Made by a program: the position numbers and the translations under genes. Below are positions 31,959 through 42,804 of a stretch of DNA of 46,806 nt, one piece after another. This DNA comes from Mycobacterium celatum (GTDB lineage: Bacteria > Actinomycetota > Actinomycetes > Mycobacteriales > Mycobacteriaceae), in NCBI RefSeq assembly GCF_002101595.1, contig NZ_LQOM01000004.1, forward strand, positions 1 to 46,806. Reading direction: 5' to 3'. Numbering within the stretch: the stretch's first letter is position 1; each line of letters starts with the position of its first letter. Under the pieces are notes generated by a model. The model worked only from the letters and a program-made list of their open reading frames with translations, did no database searches and was not told the DNA's origin.

Positions 31959-33383
31959 TCAGAGAGCCTTGAGCTCCTCGGTCACTTCTGACACCGACTT
32001 CTTGGCGTCGCCGAACAGCATCGTGGTGCCCTCGGCGTAGAACAGCGGGTTGTCGATACCGGCAAACCCAGAATTCATCGACCGCTTGAGCACGATCACC
32101 GACTTGGACTTGTCCACGTTAAGGATCGGCATGCCGTAGATCGGGCTGGACGCCTCGTTGCGGGCCGCCGGGTTGGTGACGTCGTTGGCCCCGATGACGA
32201 TCGTGACGTCGGTGCGGGCGAACTCGTCGTTGATGTCGTCCATGTCCTTCATCGCGTCGTAGTCGACCTCGGCCTCGGCAAGCAGCACGTTCATGTGGCC
32301 GGGCATCCGGCCGGCAACCGGGTGGATCGCGTATTTCACCGGCACCCCACGGCTTTCCAGCAGCGTGGCCATGTCCTTGACCGCATGCTGGGCCTGCGCG
32401 ACCGCCAGCCCGTAACCCGGCACCACGATCACCTGGTTGGCGTAGGCCATCTGGATCGCGGCATCGGCGGCCGAGGTGGCCTTGACGTGCTTGTCGCCGC
32501 CGTCGCCGCCGCCCGGGGCCACCCCGCCGCCGCCGAACCCGCCGGCGACGATCGCCGGGATGGAGCGGTTCATCGCCTTGGCCATCAGGTTGGTCAGGAT
32601 CGAACCGGACGCGCCGACGATCATGCCGGCGACGATCATCGCGGTGTTGTTCAGCGCCAACCCGGCAGCGGCCGCCGACAGACCCGTCATCGCGTTGAGC
32701 ATCGAGATGACGACGGGCATGTCGGCGCCGCCGATCGGCAGCACCACCATCAGACCCAGCACACCGGCGGCGGCCAGCAGCCCGATCATCCACCACAACG
32801 ACGCCCCGCCGCTGCCCGGATGGGCGCCGAGCCCGATGACCACCGCGGCGGCGATAGCGCCGGCCAGCAGCAACATGTTCAGGGGTTGCTGCGCCTTGCC
32901 GATCCCGATCGGCCGGCCGGAGATGATCTCCTGCAGCTTGCCGAACGCCACCAGGGAGCCCCAGAACGAAATCGACCCGATGATGGCGCCGAACAACGAC
33001 GCCACGACGACGTGTGCGGTTGGCGACTCATCCGCCGGGAACGCCGAAAAGCCTTTTGTGTCAATGAATTCCGAGAGCGCGATCAACGCGACGGTGCCAC
33101 CCCCGACGCCGTTGAAGAACGCCACCAGCTGTGGCATCGCCGTCATCTTGGTCAGCCGCGCCGGCGGCACACCGAGCACAACGCCGAGCACCAGGCCGGC
33201 GATGATCAGCGGCCACTGATGGGTATGACGGATCAGGATCAGCGTGGCGGCCACGGCGATCGCCATGCCGACCGCAGCGATCAAGTTGCCGCGCACGGCG
33301 GTCTTGGGCCCGGTCAGGCCCATCAGCCCGTAGATGAACAGCGCGAACGAGATGATGTAGAGAACCGTGACGAGGTAGTTCAT
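31959..33383 (-). CDS. pntB: NAD(P) transhydrogenase subunit beta
   Basis: This 474-residue beta subunit of the proton-translocating transhydrogenase couples hydride transfer between NADH and NADP+ to the proton gradient. About eight or nine membrane helices (1-290) precede the soluble NADP(H)-binding domain III (about 300-474). Visible motifs are GYGLAVAQAQHAVKDM, HPVAGRMPGHMNVLLAEAEV, DVTIVIGANDVTNPAA and VLKRSMNSGFAGIDNPLF. The ATG at 33383 overlaps the pntAb stop as ATGA. Order matches Rv0157-Rv0155. Confidence 0.95.
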   Translation of the reverse strand: MNYLVTVLYIISFALFIYGLMGLTGPKTAVRGNLIAAVGMAIAVAATLILIRHTHQWPLIIAGLVLGVVLGVPPARLTKMTAMPQLVAFFNGVGGGTVALIALSEFIDTKGFSAFPADESPTAHVVVASLFGAIIGSISFWGSLVAFGKLQEIISGRPIGIGKAQQPLNMLLLAGAIAAAVVIGLGAHPGSGGASLWWMIGLLAAAGVLGLMVVLPIGGADMPVVISMLNAMTGLSAAAAGLALNNTAMIVAGMIVGASGSILTNLMAKAMNRSIPAIVAGGFGGGGVAPGGGDGGDKHVKATSAADAAIQMAYANQVIVVPGYGLAVAQAQHAVKDMATLLESRGVPVKYAIHPVAGRMPGHMNVLLAEAEVDYDAMKDMDDINDEFARTDVTIVIGANDVTNPAARNEASSPIYGMPILNVDKSKSVIVLKRSMNSGFAGIDNPLFYAEGTTMLFGDAKKSVSEVTEELKAL

Positions 33384-33706
33384 TTCGCCACCGGCTCCTC
33401 TGATTTCACCGGAGCGGGCTTCTTGCCCTTGAACATGCCCAGCATCCGGTCGGTGACGATGAAGCCGCCGATCACGTTCAGTGTGCCGAACACCAGCGCA
33501 ACGAACAGGATGATCTGCAAAGCCAGCGACGGGTGCTCGATCGTTCCGAGCACCAGCAGCGCGCCGAGCACTACGATGCCGTGGATGGCGTTGGTGCCCG
33601 ACATCAGCGGGGTGTGCAGTGTGTTGGGCACTTTGGAGATCACGGCAAAGCCGACGAACCCAGACAGCACCAGGATCGCCAAGTTGGCCAGAAGTTCGTC
33701 GTACAT
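33380..33706 (-). CDS. pntAb: NAD(P) transhydrogenase subunit alpha part 2
   Basis: The 108-residue membrane part of the split alpha subunit has three to four hydrophobic helices (LLANLAILVLSGFVGFAVISKVP, IHGIVVLGALLVLG, IILFVALVFGTLNVIGGFIVTDRM). It has the Lys/Pro-rich tail common in this subunit. Together with pntB it builds the proton channel. The ATG at 33706 directly abuts the pntAa stop, and the stop overlaps pntB. Matches Rv0156. Confidence 0.93.
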   Translation of the reverse strand: MYDELLANLAILVLSGFVGFAVISKVPNTLHTPLMSGTNAIHGIVVLGALLVLGTIEHPSLALQIILFVALVFGTLNVIGGFIVTDRMLGMFKGKKPAPVKSEEPVAK

Positions 33707-34810
33707 CTAGCTGTCCTCTCCGCGCGTCACACAGGCGGCGGCCACGACTTCGTCGTCGAAATCCGGGGCCAGTTTGCCGTCCTTGATCAGCAGCTCCAGC
33801 AGTGCGGTGATGTTCTTGCTGTAGAGCTCGCTGGCATGCTCGGGCATGGTCGCGGGCAGGTTCAGCGGCGCGGCGATCGTGACGTCGTGTTTGACGATGG
33901 TCTTGCCCGGCTCGGTGAGTTCGCAGTTGCCGCCGGCTTCCCCGGCCAGGTCGACGACCACGCTGCCGGGTTTCATGCCTTGCACCGCCGCAGCGGTCAC
34001 CAGCCGCGGCGCCGGCTTGCCCGGCACCAGCGCGGTGGTGATCACCACGTCGAACCCGGTGATGGCCTCCTCCAAGGCCTTCTGCTGCTGCGCCCGTTCC
34101 TCGTCGGTGAGCTCGCGGGCGTAGCCCCCCTCACCGGACGCTGAGATTTTTTCGGCGATGCCTAGCTCGAGCCACTGCGCGCCGACGGACCGGACCTGGT
34201 CGGCGACCTCGGGCCGCACGTCGTAGCCCGACGTGCGCGCACCGAGCCGTTTGGCCGTCGCCAGCGCCTGCAGCCCGGCCACCCCGACGCCGAGCACCAG
34301 CACGCTGGCCGGTTTCACCGTGCCGGCCGCCGTCGTCAGCATCGGGAAGAACCGGGTCGACTCGGAGGCCGCCAGCAGCACCGCCTTGTATCCGGCGACG
34401 TTCGCTTGCGAGGACAGCGCGTCCATCGCCTGCGCGCGGGAGATCCGCGGGATGGCCTCCAGCGCGAACGCCTGGACGCCGGCCTTGGTCAGTGCCTCGA
34501 TCTGGTTGTCGGCGTTGCGGGGCGCGAGGAACCCGATCAGCGTCTGGCCTTTGCGCAGCCGCCCGACCTCGTCGGCGGTGGGCGGTGCCACCTTGACGAC
34601 GATGTCGGCGGCCCAGGCATCGCCGATGCCCGCCCCGGCCTCGGTGTAGAGGTTGTCGGGAAGCAGGGCCCGCTCACCGGCGCCGGATTCCACGATCACC
34701 CCGATACCACTCTTGACCAGCGGGCCGACCGCTTTGGGTACCAGCGCGACCCGTCGCTCGTCGGCCCCGGACTCGGCGACCACCCCGACCGTCGTCTGCG
34801 TTTCCGTCAT
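33707..34810 (-). CDS. pntAa: NAD(P) transhydrogenase subunit alpha part 1
   Basis: This 367-residue soluble NAD(H)-binding subunit (domain I) is related to alanine dehydrogenase. The N-terminal half starts VGVVAESGADERRVALVPKAV; the Rossmann region SVLVLGVGVAGLQALATAKRLGA followed by GYDVRPEVADQV is near 170-205. The length matches Rv0155. The ATG at 34810 begins the pntAa-pntAb-pntB operon. Upstream, a long imperfect palindrome separates it from the DUF1348 gene. Confidence 0.94.
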   Translation of the reverse strand: MTETQTTVGVVAESGADERRVALVPKAVGPLVKSGIGVIVESGAGERALLPDNLYTEAGAGIGDAWAADIVVKVAPPTADEVGRLRKGQTLIGFLAPRNADNQIEALTKAGVQAFALEAIPRISRAQAMDALSSQANVAGYKAVLLAASESTRFFPMLTTAAGTVKPASVLVLGVGVAGLQALATAKRLGARTSGYDVRPEVADQVRSVGAQWLELGIAEKISASGEGGYARELTDEERAQQQKALEEAITGFDVVITTALVPGKPAPRLVTAAAVQGMKPGSVVVDLAGEAGGNCELTEPGKTIVKHDVTIAAPLNLPATMPEHASELYSKNITALLELLIKDGKLAPDFDDEVVAAACVTRGEDS

Positions 34811-34882
34811 AGCGCTTCCGTCTTCTTTCCCTGCCCCGTTGGATCGGCACTCACCCTATCTGGCGCCCGCACCGCGCCTCAC

Positions 34883-34938
34883 GAGCAGACAGAGAGTCGC
34901 ACGATCGGGGCCGGAATCGTGCGAATTTGCGTCTGCTC
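34883..34938. terminator. Long imperfect palindrome after the DUF1348 gene
   Basis: Outer arms GAGCAGAC (34883-34890) and GTCTGCTC (34931-34938) pair, as do inner arms TCGCACGAT (34897-34905) and ATCGTGCGA (34916-34924), with a 6x6 internal loop and a 10-nt apical loop. It starts just past the DUF1348 stop and before pntAa, on the minus strand of transcription. A hairpin terminator without U-tract or a dispersed palindromic repeat are the likely explanations. Confidence 0.6.
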
Positions 34939-34949
34939 GCCACCTGCTA

Positions 34950-35411
34950 CTACCAGAGCGGGATGTCCTGGCCGTACTCCGCTTCGGGGCGGGGCCCGAA
35001 GTAGCGGCGCTCGGATTCGGAGATCGCGACGTCGTTGATGCTGGCTTCCCGCCGCGACATCAGGCCGGTGTCGGTGAATTCCCATAGTTCGTTGCCATAG
35101 CTGCGATACCACTGACCCGCGTCGTCGTGGCATTCGTACTGGAACCGCACGGCGATCCGGTTTCCGGAAAACGCCCACAGGCTCTTGCGCAGGCAGTAGT
35201 CCAGCTCGCGCTGCCACTTACGGGTCAGAAACGCGACGATCTCGTCTCGCCCGATGATGTGCAGGTCGCGGTTGCGCCAGTGCGAATCCACCGTGTAGGC
35301 CGCCGCAATCTTCTCCGGGTCGCGGGTGTTCCAGGCGTCCTCGGCGGACTGAACCTTCTGCATTGCCGTCTCGAGCGTGAACGGCGGGAGCGGCGGTCGG
35401 GTTTCGGTCAT
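34950..35411 (-). CDS. DUF1348 / NTF2-like protein
   Basis: This 153-residue protein has a SnoaL/NTF2-like fold. It has the DUF1348 features [79 protein letters not shown] and EASINDVAI. Members are conserved but their activity is not established. The ATG at 35411 is taken; an ATG 9 nt further upstream (35420), with GGAG closer, is equally possible. It is divergent from fadE2 and absent from this place in the H37Rv order, hence an added gene. Confidence 0.87.
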   Translation of the reverse strand: MTETRPPLPPFTLETAMQKVQSAEDAWNTRDPEKIAAAYTVDSHWRNRDLHIIGRDEIVAFLTRKWQRELDYCLRKSLWAFSGNRIAVRFQYECHDDAGQWYRSYGNELWEFTDTGLMSRREASINDVAISESERRYFGPRPEAEYGQDIPLW

Positions 35412-35456
35412 GACTGCCATCCTGCTCCGGGACAGCGGTGGCATATCGTGAGCGTC

Positions 35457-36680
35457 ATGGACTTCGCGATGTCGGCCAAGGGCAACGACTACCACAAGCG
35501 GCTGTCCGACTTCATGACCGAGTACGTCTTTCCGGCCGAGGCCGAATACGACCGCTACCGCCACGAAGCCGGCCCGGGCGACCACACCGTGCCGCCGGTC
35601 GTCGAGGAACTGAAGATCAAGGCCAAAGAGCGCGGGCTGTGGAATCTGTTCCTGCCCGCCGAGTCGGGGCTGACCAACCTGGAATACGCCCCGCTGGCCG
35701 AGCAGACCGGCTGGAGTGTGGAGATCGCTCCGGAAGCGCTCAACTGCGCCGCACCCGACACCGGCAACATGGAGATCCTGCACATGTTCGGCACCGAGGA
35801 GCAGCGCACGCAGTGGCTGCAGCCGTTGCTCGACGGCCAGATCCGCAGTGCGTTCTCGATGACCGAACCCGCTGTAGCCAGCAGCGACGCCCGCAACATC
35901 GAAACCACGATCACCCGCGACGGCAGCGACTACGTCATCAACGGCCGCAAATGGTGGACCTCGGGCGCGGCCGACCCGCGTTGCAAGCTCCTGATCGTGA
36001 TGGGCCGCACCAATCCGGATGCAGCCAGCCATCAACAGCAGTCGATGGTCCTGGTGCCGATGGACACTCCCGGCGTCACGGTCGTCCGGTCGACGCCGGT
36101 GTTCGGCTGGCAGGACCAGCACGGGCACTGCGAGGTGATCTACGACAACGTCCGGGTGCCGACCACCAATCTGTTGGGCGACGAAGGCGCCGGCTTCGCG
36201 ATCGCGCAAGCCCGCCTCGGCCCGGGGCGCATCCACCACTGCATGCGCGCCCTGGGTGCGGCCGAACGCGCGCTGGCGCTGATGGTCAACCGGGCCCGCA
36301 ACCGGGTGGCGTTCGGCCGGCCCCTGGCCGAGCAGGGTGTGGTGCAGCAGTCAATCGCGAAGTCCCGCAACGAGATAGATCAAGCCAGGCTATTATGCGA
36401 AAAGGCGGCGTGGACCATCGATCAGCACGGCAACAAGGCCGCTCACCTGTTGGTGTCGCAGATCAAGGCGGTGGCTCCTCAGGTTGCCTGCGAGGTCATC
36501 GACCGCGCCATCCAGGTGCACGGCGCGGCCGGCGTCAGCGACGACACACCGCTGGCCCGGCTCTACGGCTGGCATCGCGCGATGCGGATCTTCGACGGAC
36601 CCGACGAAGTACACCTTCGTTCGATCGCTCGCGCCGAAATCGGCCGGGAGAAAAGCGCTTTCGCGGCGGCGGTCACCTAA
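35457..36680 (+). CDS. fadE2: Acyl-CoA dehydrogenase FadE2
   Basis: The 407-residue dehydrogenase begins [20 protein letters not shown] as remembered for FadE2. The middle domain has [14 protein letters not shown] and [14 protein letters not shown]. The C-terminal domain has [31 protein letters not shown] and the [20 protein letters not shown] segment. It belongs to the ACAD10/11-like branch of acyl-CoA dehydrogenases and is FAD-dependent; the acyl substrate is unknown. ATG at 35457 is chosen because it fits the family N-terminus; GTG at 35448 is possible. It is followed after 1 nt by ptpB, so the two are co-transcribed, as with Rv0154c-Rv0153c. Confidence 0.93.
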   Translation: MDFAMSAKGNDYHKRLSDFMTEYVFPAEAEYDRYRHEAGPGDHTVPPVVEELKIKAKERGLWNLFLPAESGLTNLEYAPLAEQTGWSVEIAPEALNCAAPDTGNMEILHMFGTEEQRTQWLQPLLDGQIRSAFSMTEPAVASSDARNIETTITRDGSDYVINGRKWWTSGAADPRCKLLIVMGRTNPDAASHQQQSMVLVPMDTPGVTVVRSTPVFGWQDQHGHCEVIYDNVRVPTTNLLGDEGAGFAIAQARLGPGRIHHCMRALGAAERALALMVNRARNRVAFGRPLAEQGVVQQSIAKSRNEIDQARLLCEKAAWTIDQHGNKAAHLLVSQIKAVAPQVACEVIDRAIQVHGAAGVSDDTPLARLYGWHRAMRIFDGPDEVHLRSIARAEIGREKSAFAAAVT

Positions 36681-36681
36681 G

Positions 36682-37494
36682 GTGCTTTCCGAGATCCGGG
36701 AACTGCCCGGCGCGTTGAACTTCCGGGATGTAGCGCTGTCGGCCGGGATTCGCCCCGGCCGGCTGTTTCGCTCCGGTGAGCTGAGCCAACTCGACGACGA
36801 CGGCCGAGATGCGCTGCACCGGCTGGGAATCACCGATGTCGCCGACTTGCGCTCGCCCCGCGAAGTCGAGCGTCGCGGGCCGGGCCGGGTTCCCGACGGC
36901 ATCGACATTCACCTGCTGCCGATCCCCGACCTTGCCGCCGAGGAGACCAACGGCGCTGCGCCGCATGAACATGCGTGGCAACGGATGATGACCGAGAAGC
37001 CCAGCGAGGAGTCGGTCGCGGACGCCGCCGCCCGCTACATGGTCGACGAGTATCGCCGGTTCCCCACCTACAACGGCGCCCAACGCGCGCTGCGTCGCGT
37101 GATCATGTTGCTGGCCGCCGGCCGCCCGGTGCTGGCACATTGCTTCGCGGGCAAGGACCGCACCGGGTTTATGGTCGCGACGGTGCTCGAAACGATCGGC
37201 ATCAACCGCGACGCCGTGCTGGCGGATTACTTGCGCAGCAACGACGCCGCCCCTGCGCTGCGGGCGCAGATCCTGGAGATGGTCAAGCAGCGCTCGGAGA
37301 CCGAATTGACGCCCGAGGTGATGACGTTCACCGAGGCACGGCTTTCCGACGAGGTCCTGGGCGTCCGCGAGGAGTACCTCGATGCCGCGCGGCAGACGAT
37401 CGACGAAACGTTCGGCTCGCTGGAAGGCTACCTGCGCGACGCCGGCATCACCGAGTCCGACGTGGACCGGCTCCGCGAAGCGCTATTGACCTGA
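36682..37494 (+). CDS. ptpB: Protein-tyrosine/phosphoinositide phosphatase PtpB
   Basis: This 270-residue phosphatase has the P-loop HCFAGKDRTG, with catalytic Cys154 and the family-specific Lys158, Asp159 and Arg160. The N-terminal REL-PGALNFRDV and GRLFRSGELSQLDD and the C-terminal ARLSDEVLGVREEYL closely follow M. tuberculosis PtpB (Rv0153c), a secreted virulence factor acting on host phosphoinositides and phosphotyrosine. There is no signal peptide. GTG at 36682 follows the fadE2 stop by 1 nt. Retention of PtpB points towards a host-associated slow grower, but this is only suggestive. Confidence 0.94.
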   Translation: MLSEIRELPGALNFRDVALSAGIRPGRLFRSGELSQLDDDGRDALHRLGITDVADLRSPREVERRGPGRVPDGIDIHLLPIPDLAAEETNGAAPHEHAWQRMMTEKPSEESVADAAARYMVDEYRRFPTYNGAQRALRRVIMLLAAGRPVLAHCFAGKDRTGFMVATVLETIGINRDAVLADYLRSNDAAPALRAQILEMVKQRSETELTPEVMTFTEARLSDEVLGVREEYLDAARQTIDETFGSLEGYLRDAGITESDVDRLREALLT

Positions 37495-37514
37495 CGAGCT
37501 TTCGGGCCCTTCGT

Positions 37515-37571
37515 CGAGTGTGCCGTTCTATACGCCTGCATCGGCGTGTCGCGTACGAAACCGCACACTCG
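37515..37571. terminator. Imperfect palindrome between convergent genes
   Basis: CGAGTGTGC (37515-37523) pairs with GCACACTCG (37563-37571), with further shorter paired blocks inside. It lies between the stops of ptpB (37494) and the quinone oxidoreductase (37580), a typical place for a bidirectional terminator. It lacks U-tracts, as is usual in mycobacteria. Confidence 0.62.
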
Positions 37572-37579
37572 GCGCGCAA

Positions 37580-38548
37580 CTACGGCTCGAGGACGACCTT
37601 GCCCAGCACACCGCCGTCGGCCAGGGCCTGCAACGCGGCGCGGCCTTCTGACAGCGGATACCGTTGCGGCGGCGGCGGTTTCAAGCCACGGGCCACCAAC
37701 TGGTTCAAGCCCCAGGCGAACACCTTGGCCGAACCCGGAACCTTGTTGAGGTACTCGCCCCAGGCGACTCCCACCACGCTGACGTTGCGCAGCAGCAGCC
37801 GGTTGACCTTGACGGTGGGGATGCTGCCGGCGGCGAACCCGATCACCAGCAGCTTGCCGTCGATGGCCAGCACCCGGATGGCGTCGTCGAACGCCGCCCC
37901 GCCCACCGGGTCGACGACGATGTCGACTCCGCGGCCGTCCGTCACGTCGCGCACGGCCTGCGCCCAGCCGTCAGTCAGCGGCAGGACTACGTCGGCGCCC
38001 AGCGATTCGACGAAATCCATTGCGTCCGTTCGATGAACCATGGCGATCACCTTGCCGGCGTCCATCGCCCGGGCGACCTGGATCGCCGCGCTGCCGACTC
38101 CCCCAGCCGAACCCAGGACCAGCACCGTGTCGCCGGGCCGCATCGCCGCGCGGCGGGCCAGCGCGAAGTACATGGTGTTGTAATTCACCAGCAGCGCAAC
38201 GGCTTCGGCGTCGTCGAGTTCGGCGGGGCTGGGCATCACATTGTCCAGCGGAACCGCCACCTGTTCGGCGAAGCCGCCGAGAATCCCGAACGCCGACACC
38301 CGGTCACCGACGGCGAAACCGGATTCTTCGGGCGCCCAAGCCACCACCCCCGCCGTCTCCGTCCCAGGGATGAACGGCGGCGGCAGCTTCAGCTGGTACT
38401 CACCCTTGCTCAGCAGCAGGTCCGGAAAGCACACACCGGCGGCACGTACGTCGATGACCACCGTGTGGTCATTGCCGACGACGTCGTCGACATCGGTGTA
38501 CACCAAACCCGACGGTCCCGAGAGCTCCTGTACCACACAGGCTTTCAC
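37580..38548 (-). CDS. Zinc-free quinone oxidoreductase, MDR family (Rv0149-like)
   Basis: This 322-residue NADPH-dependent medium-chain reductase is of the QOR type. It has GTETAGVV, the nucleotide-binding LGSAGGVGSAAIQVARAM (about 140-157) and VVDPVGGAAFDDAIRVL. Zinc-binding residues of the alcohol dehydrogenases are absent, as expected. Possible substrates are quinones or enoyl-type compounds. ATG at 38548 is 10 nt from the SDR stop, so it is co-transcribed with the SDR gene. Size and order match Rv0149. Confidence 0.92.
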   Translation of the reverse strand: MKACVVQELSGPSGLVYTDVDDVVGNDHTVVIDVRAAGVCFPDLLLSKGEYQLKLPPPFIPGTETAGVVAWAPEESGFAVGDRVSAFGILGGFAEQVAVPLDNVMPSPAELDDAEAVALLVNYNTMYFALARRAAMRPGDTVLVLGSAGGVGSAAIQVARAMDAGKVIAMVHRTDAMDFVESLGADVVLPLTDGWAQAVRDVTDGRGVDIVVDPVGGAAFDDAIRVLAIDGKLLVIGFAAGSIPTVKVNRLLLRNVSVVGVAWGEYLNKVPGSAKVFAWGLNQLVARGLKPPPPQRYPLSEGRAALQALADGGVLGKVVLEP

Positions 38549-38558
38549 GGCCTAAGGC

Positions 38559-39419
38559 TCAGAGTGAGAACTTGGCCAGCTGAGCTCCGGACAGGTCGGT
38601 GATCTTCGACCACTGCGCGGCGACCTCGTCGACCGACGGCGGATCCTGGAACGTGACACCGTCGTTGGAGAACAGGGCGGTCCGCTGCACCTTGCCGCCG
38701 CCGACGATGAACACCGACCCGGTGTCGTCCGACTCCTCGGTGCACAGGTAGGCCACCACCGGCGCCACATACTCGGGCGTGAGTTTCTCGAACACCTCGG
38801 GCGGCAAGATGTCCTGGGTCATCCGGGTCGCGGCGATCGGCGCGAGTGCGTTGGCGTGGATGTTGTACTTCGCGCCCTCCTGGGCCAGCGTGTTGATCAA
38901 GCCGACCAGGCCCAGCTTGGCCGCCCCGTAGTTGGCCTGGCCGAAGTTGCCGAACAGCCCGCTGGTGGATGTGGCGACCACCACCCGTCCGAAGCTCTGC
39001 TCGCGGAAGTGCGGCCACGCCGCGCGGATGACGTTGTAGCCGCCGTAGAGGTGCACTTTGAGCACGGCGTCCCAGTTCTCGAACGACATCTTGTGAAAAG
39101 TGCCGTCCCGCAGGATTCCGGCGTTGCTGACCACGCCGTCGACCTTGCCGAACTCGTCGAGCGCCGTCTTTATGATGTTCTCTGCGCCCTCTTGTTCGGC
39201 GACGCTGTCGTAGTTGGCGACCGCGCGCCCGCCCGCGTCCTTGATCTCGGCGACCACCTGGTCGGCCATCGAATGACCGGCGCCCGTCCCGTCGCGGGCT
39301 CCGCCGAGGTCGTTGACGACGACACTGGCGCCTTCACGCGCCAGGGTCAGCGCGTATTCGCGCCCCAATCCCCCACCGGCTCCGGTGACGACGATGACGC
39401 GATCCTGCACTCCGGGCAT
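38559..39419 (-). CDS. Short-chain dehydrogenase (Rv0148-like, HSD17B4-type)
   Basis: The 286-residue SDR has the cofactor motif TGAGGGLG (12-19), the NAG motif (SNAG, 98-101) and catalytic Ser151 or Ser153, Tyr164 and Lys168. Sequence and length match Rv0148, related to the 3-hydroxyacyl-CoA dehydrogenase part of peroxisomal multifunctional enzyme type 2, so a role in beta-oxidation of long or branched acyl-CoAs is plausible. The ATG at 39419 has AAAGGA 6 nt upstream. A C12 run (G12 on the plus strand) lies 21 nt upstream of the start. Confidence 0.93.
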   Translation of the reverse strand: MPGVQDRVIVVTGAGGGLGREYALTLAREGASVVVNDLGGARDGTGAGHSMADQVVAEIKDAGGRAVANYDSVAEQEGAENIIKTALDEFGKVDGVVSNAGILRDGTFHKMSFENWDAVLKVHLYGGYNVIRAAWPHFREQSFGRVVVATSTSGLFGNFGQANYGAAKLGLVGLINTLAQEGAKYNIHANALAPIAATRMTQDILPPEVFEKLTPEYVAPVVAYLCTEESDDTGSVFIVGGGKVQRTALFSNDGVTFQDPPSVDEVAAQWSKITDLSGAQLAKFSL

Positions 39420-39440
39420 AACTGTCCTTTCTGGCTACAA

Positions 39441-39452
39441 GGGGGGGGGGGG
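39441..39452. repeat. G12 homopolymer (C12 on the transcribed strand)
   Basis: Twelve consecutive G residues lie between the aldehyde dehydrogenase stop (39463) and the SDR start (39419), just upstream of the SDR Shine-Dalgarno. It is the longest mononucleotide run noticed in the window. Such runs can change length by slippage, but are also common sequencing-error sites. Confidence 0.85.
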
Positions 39453-39462
39453 ACGCGACGGG

Positions 39463-40863
39463 TCAGAACAGCCGGCGCGCCAACTTCCACGCCTTCTCTG
39501 TATACGGCGGGTAGATCATGGCCGACACATCGGGTCGGGTCGGCTTGGTCAACACCGACTTGCGGTGGCTGAACTCCTCGAAGCCGAAGCGGCCGTGGTA
39601 GGCGCCCATCCCCGACGCCCCGACCCCGCCGAACGGCAGCTTGGCGGTGGTCACCTGGAACGCGAGATGGTTGACCAGCATCCCGCCGGCGGGCACCTCT
39701 TTGATCACCCGTTCCCGGACGGCCCGGGTCTTGGTGAACAGGTACGCCGACAACGGCTTTGGCCGCGAGTTCACGAATTGTATTGCCTCGTCGAGGGACT
39801 GGACGGTGATCACCGGCAAGATCGGCCCGAAGATCTCGTTCTTCATCAACGCATCGTCGTGATCGGGATCGACGACCACCGTCGGTTGGATACGTAGATC
39901 CGCGGGGTCGGACTTGCCGCCGACAGCGATCTTCCCCTTCGTGTCTGCCAGATAGCTTGTCAGCCGGTCGAATTGGCGTTGATTGACGATCCGCATCCCG
40001 TTCGGATCCTGGGATCCGAACGTCGTGATGGCTTCGCCGATCTTGCTGACGAGCTCGTCGCGAATCTTGGCGTCGGCCAGCACGTAGTCGGGCGCGACGC
40101 ACGTCTGGCCGGCGTTCATCAGTTTGATCCACGCGATCCGCTTGGCCGCGACGTCGACGTCGGCGTCGGCGGCGACGATCACCGGGCTCTTGCCGCCGAG
40201 CTCCAGCGTGACCGGAGTCAGGTGCGGTGCCGCGGCTTCGTAGACCTTGCGGCCGATCTCGGTGCCGCCGGTGAACAACACGCGGTCGAAGCCCTGCGCC
40301 AGCAACTCCTGGCTGACCGATGCGTCGCCTTCGACCACGGCGATCGCGTCGTTGTCCAGGTACTGCGGCACCAGCTCGGCCATCAAGTGCGCCGACGCCG
40401 CCGCAACCTCAGATGGCTTGAGTACCAAGGTGTTTCCCGCCGCGATCGCCCCCACACCCGGACCCAGTGTCAGGTAGAAGGGGTAGTTCCAGGCACCGAT
40501 GATCAGCACCGTGCCGTACGGCTCGTACTCGATCCAGCCGCGGCCGGGCAGCTGCGAAAGCTCGAGCCGGGTGTACTTACGACGCATCCACTTCTTGACA
40601 TGCTTGGCGGCATAGCGCGCCTCGCCGGCAGTGGTCGCCACGTCGGCCATCCACGCCTCGAACGGTTTGCGGCAGAGGTCTTCGTTCAGGGCATCGGCGA
40701 TCTTGGCCTCGTTTTCGGCCATCATGCGTTCGAGGTTGCGAAGCTGCTCGCGGCGCCACTCCACCGGCCGAGTCTTGCCGGTGGCAAACGTTTGCCGTAA
40801 GCGAGCGACCGTCTTCGCGACATCGGTCGAGGTGACAGTGGTTTCTGGGGCTTCGGTGGCCAT
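39463..40863 (-). CDS. Aldehyde dehydrogenase (Rv0147-like, ALDH3 type)
   Basis: This 466-residue NAD(P)-dependent aldehyde dehydrogenase has GAWNYPF (Asn126), FTGGTEIGRKV, the general base Glu221 (VTLELGGKSP) and the nucleophile Cys255 (NAGQTCVAPDY). The shape, without the extra N-terminal strands of ALDH1/2 and with C-terminal GGMLVNHLAFQ and PFGGVGASGMG, fits the ALDH3 fatty-aldehyde group. The ATG at 40863 is taken; a TTG at 40872 is possible. The Shine-Dalgarno is weak. It begins the Rv0147-Rv0148-Rv0149 transcript, compatible with oxidation of fatty aldehydes and their onward metabolism. Confidence 0.92.
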   Translation of the reverse strand: MATEAPETTVTSTDVAKTVARLRQTFATGKTRPVEWRREQLRNLERMMAENEAKIADALNEDLCRKPFEAWMADVATTAGEARYAAKHVKKWMRRKYTRLELSQLPGRGWIEYEPYGTVLIIGAWNYPFYLTLGPGVGAIAAGNTLVLKPSEVAAASAHLMAELVPQYLDNDAIAVVEGDASVSQELLAQGFDRVLFTGGTEIGRKVYEAAAPHLTPVTLELGGKSPVIVAADADVDVAAKRIAWIKLMNAGQTCVAPDYVLADAKIRDELVSKIGEAITTFGSQDPNGMRIVNQRQFDRLTSYLADTKGKIAVGGKSDPADLRIQPTVVVDPDHDDALMKNEIFGPILPVITVQSLDEAIQFVNSRPKPLSAYLFTKTRAVRERVIKEVPAGGMLVNHLAFQVTTAKLPFGGVGASGMGAYHGRFGFEEFSHRKSVLTKPTRPDVSAMIYPPYTEKAWKLARRLF

Positions 40864-40908
40864 GAGGGCCAATCGTAGCCAACCAGCTAGTTGGGCAACA
40901 GGTGGCTA

Positions 40909-42788
<1,880 letters not shown>

Positions 42789-42804
42789 GCCGGCACCATG
42801 CTAC

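Noticed and set aside
34950..36239. A 429-codon minus-strand frame containing the DUF1348 gene
   Set aside because: The upstream portion is antisense to fadE2; the family N-terminus begins at 35411.
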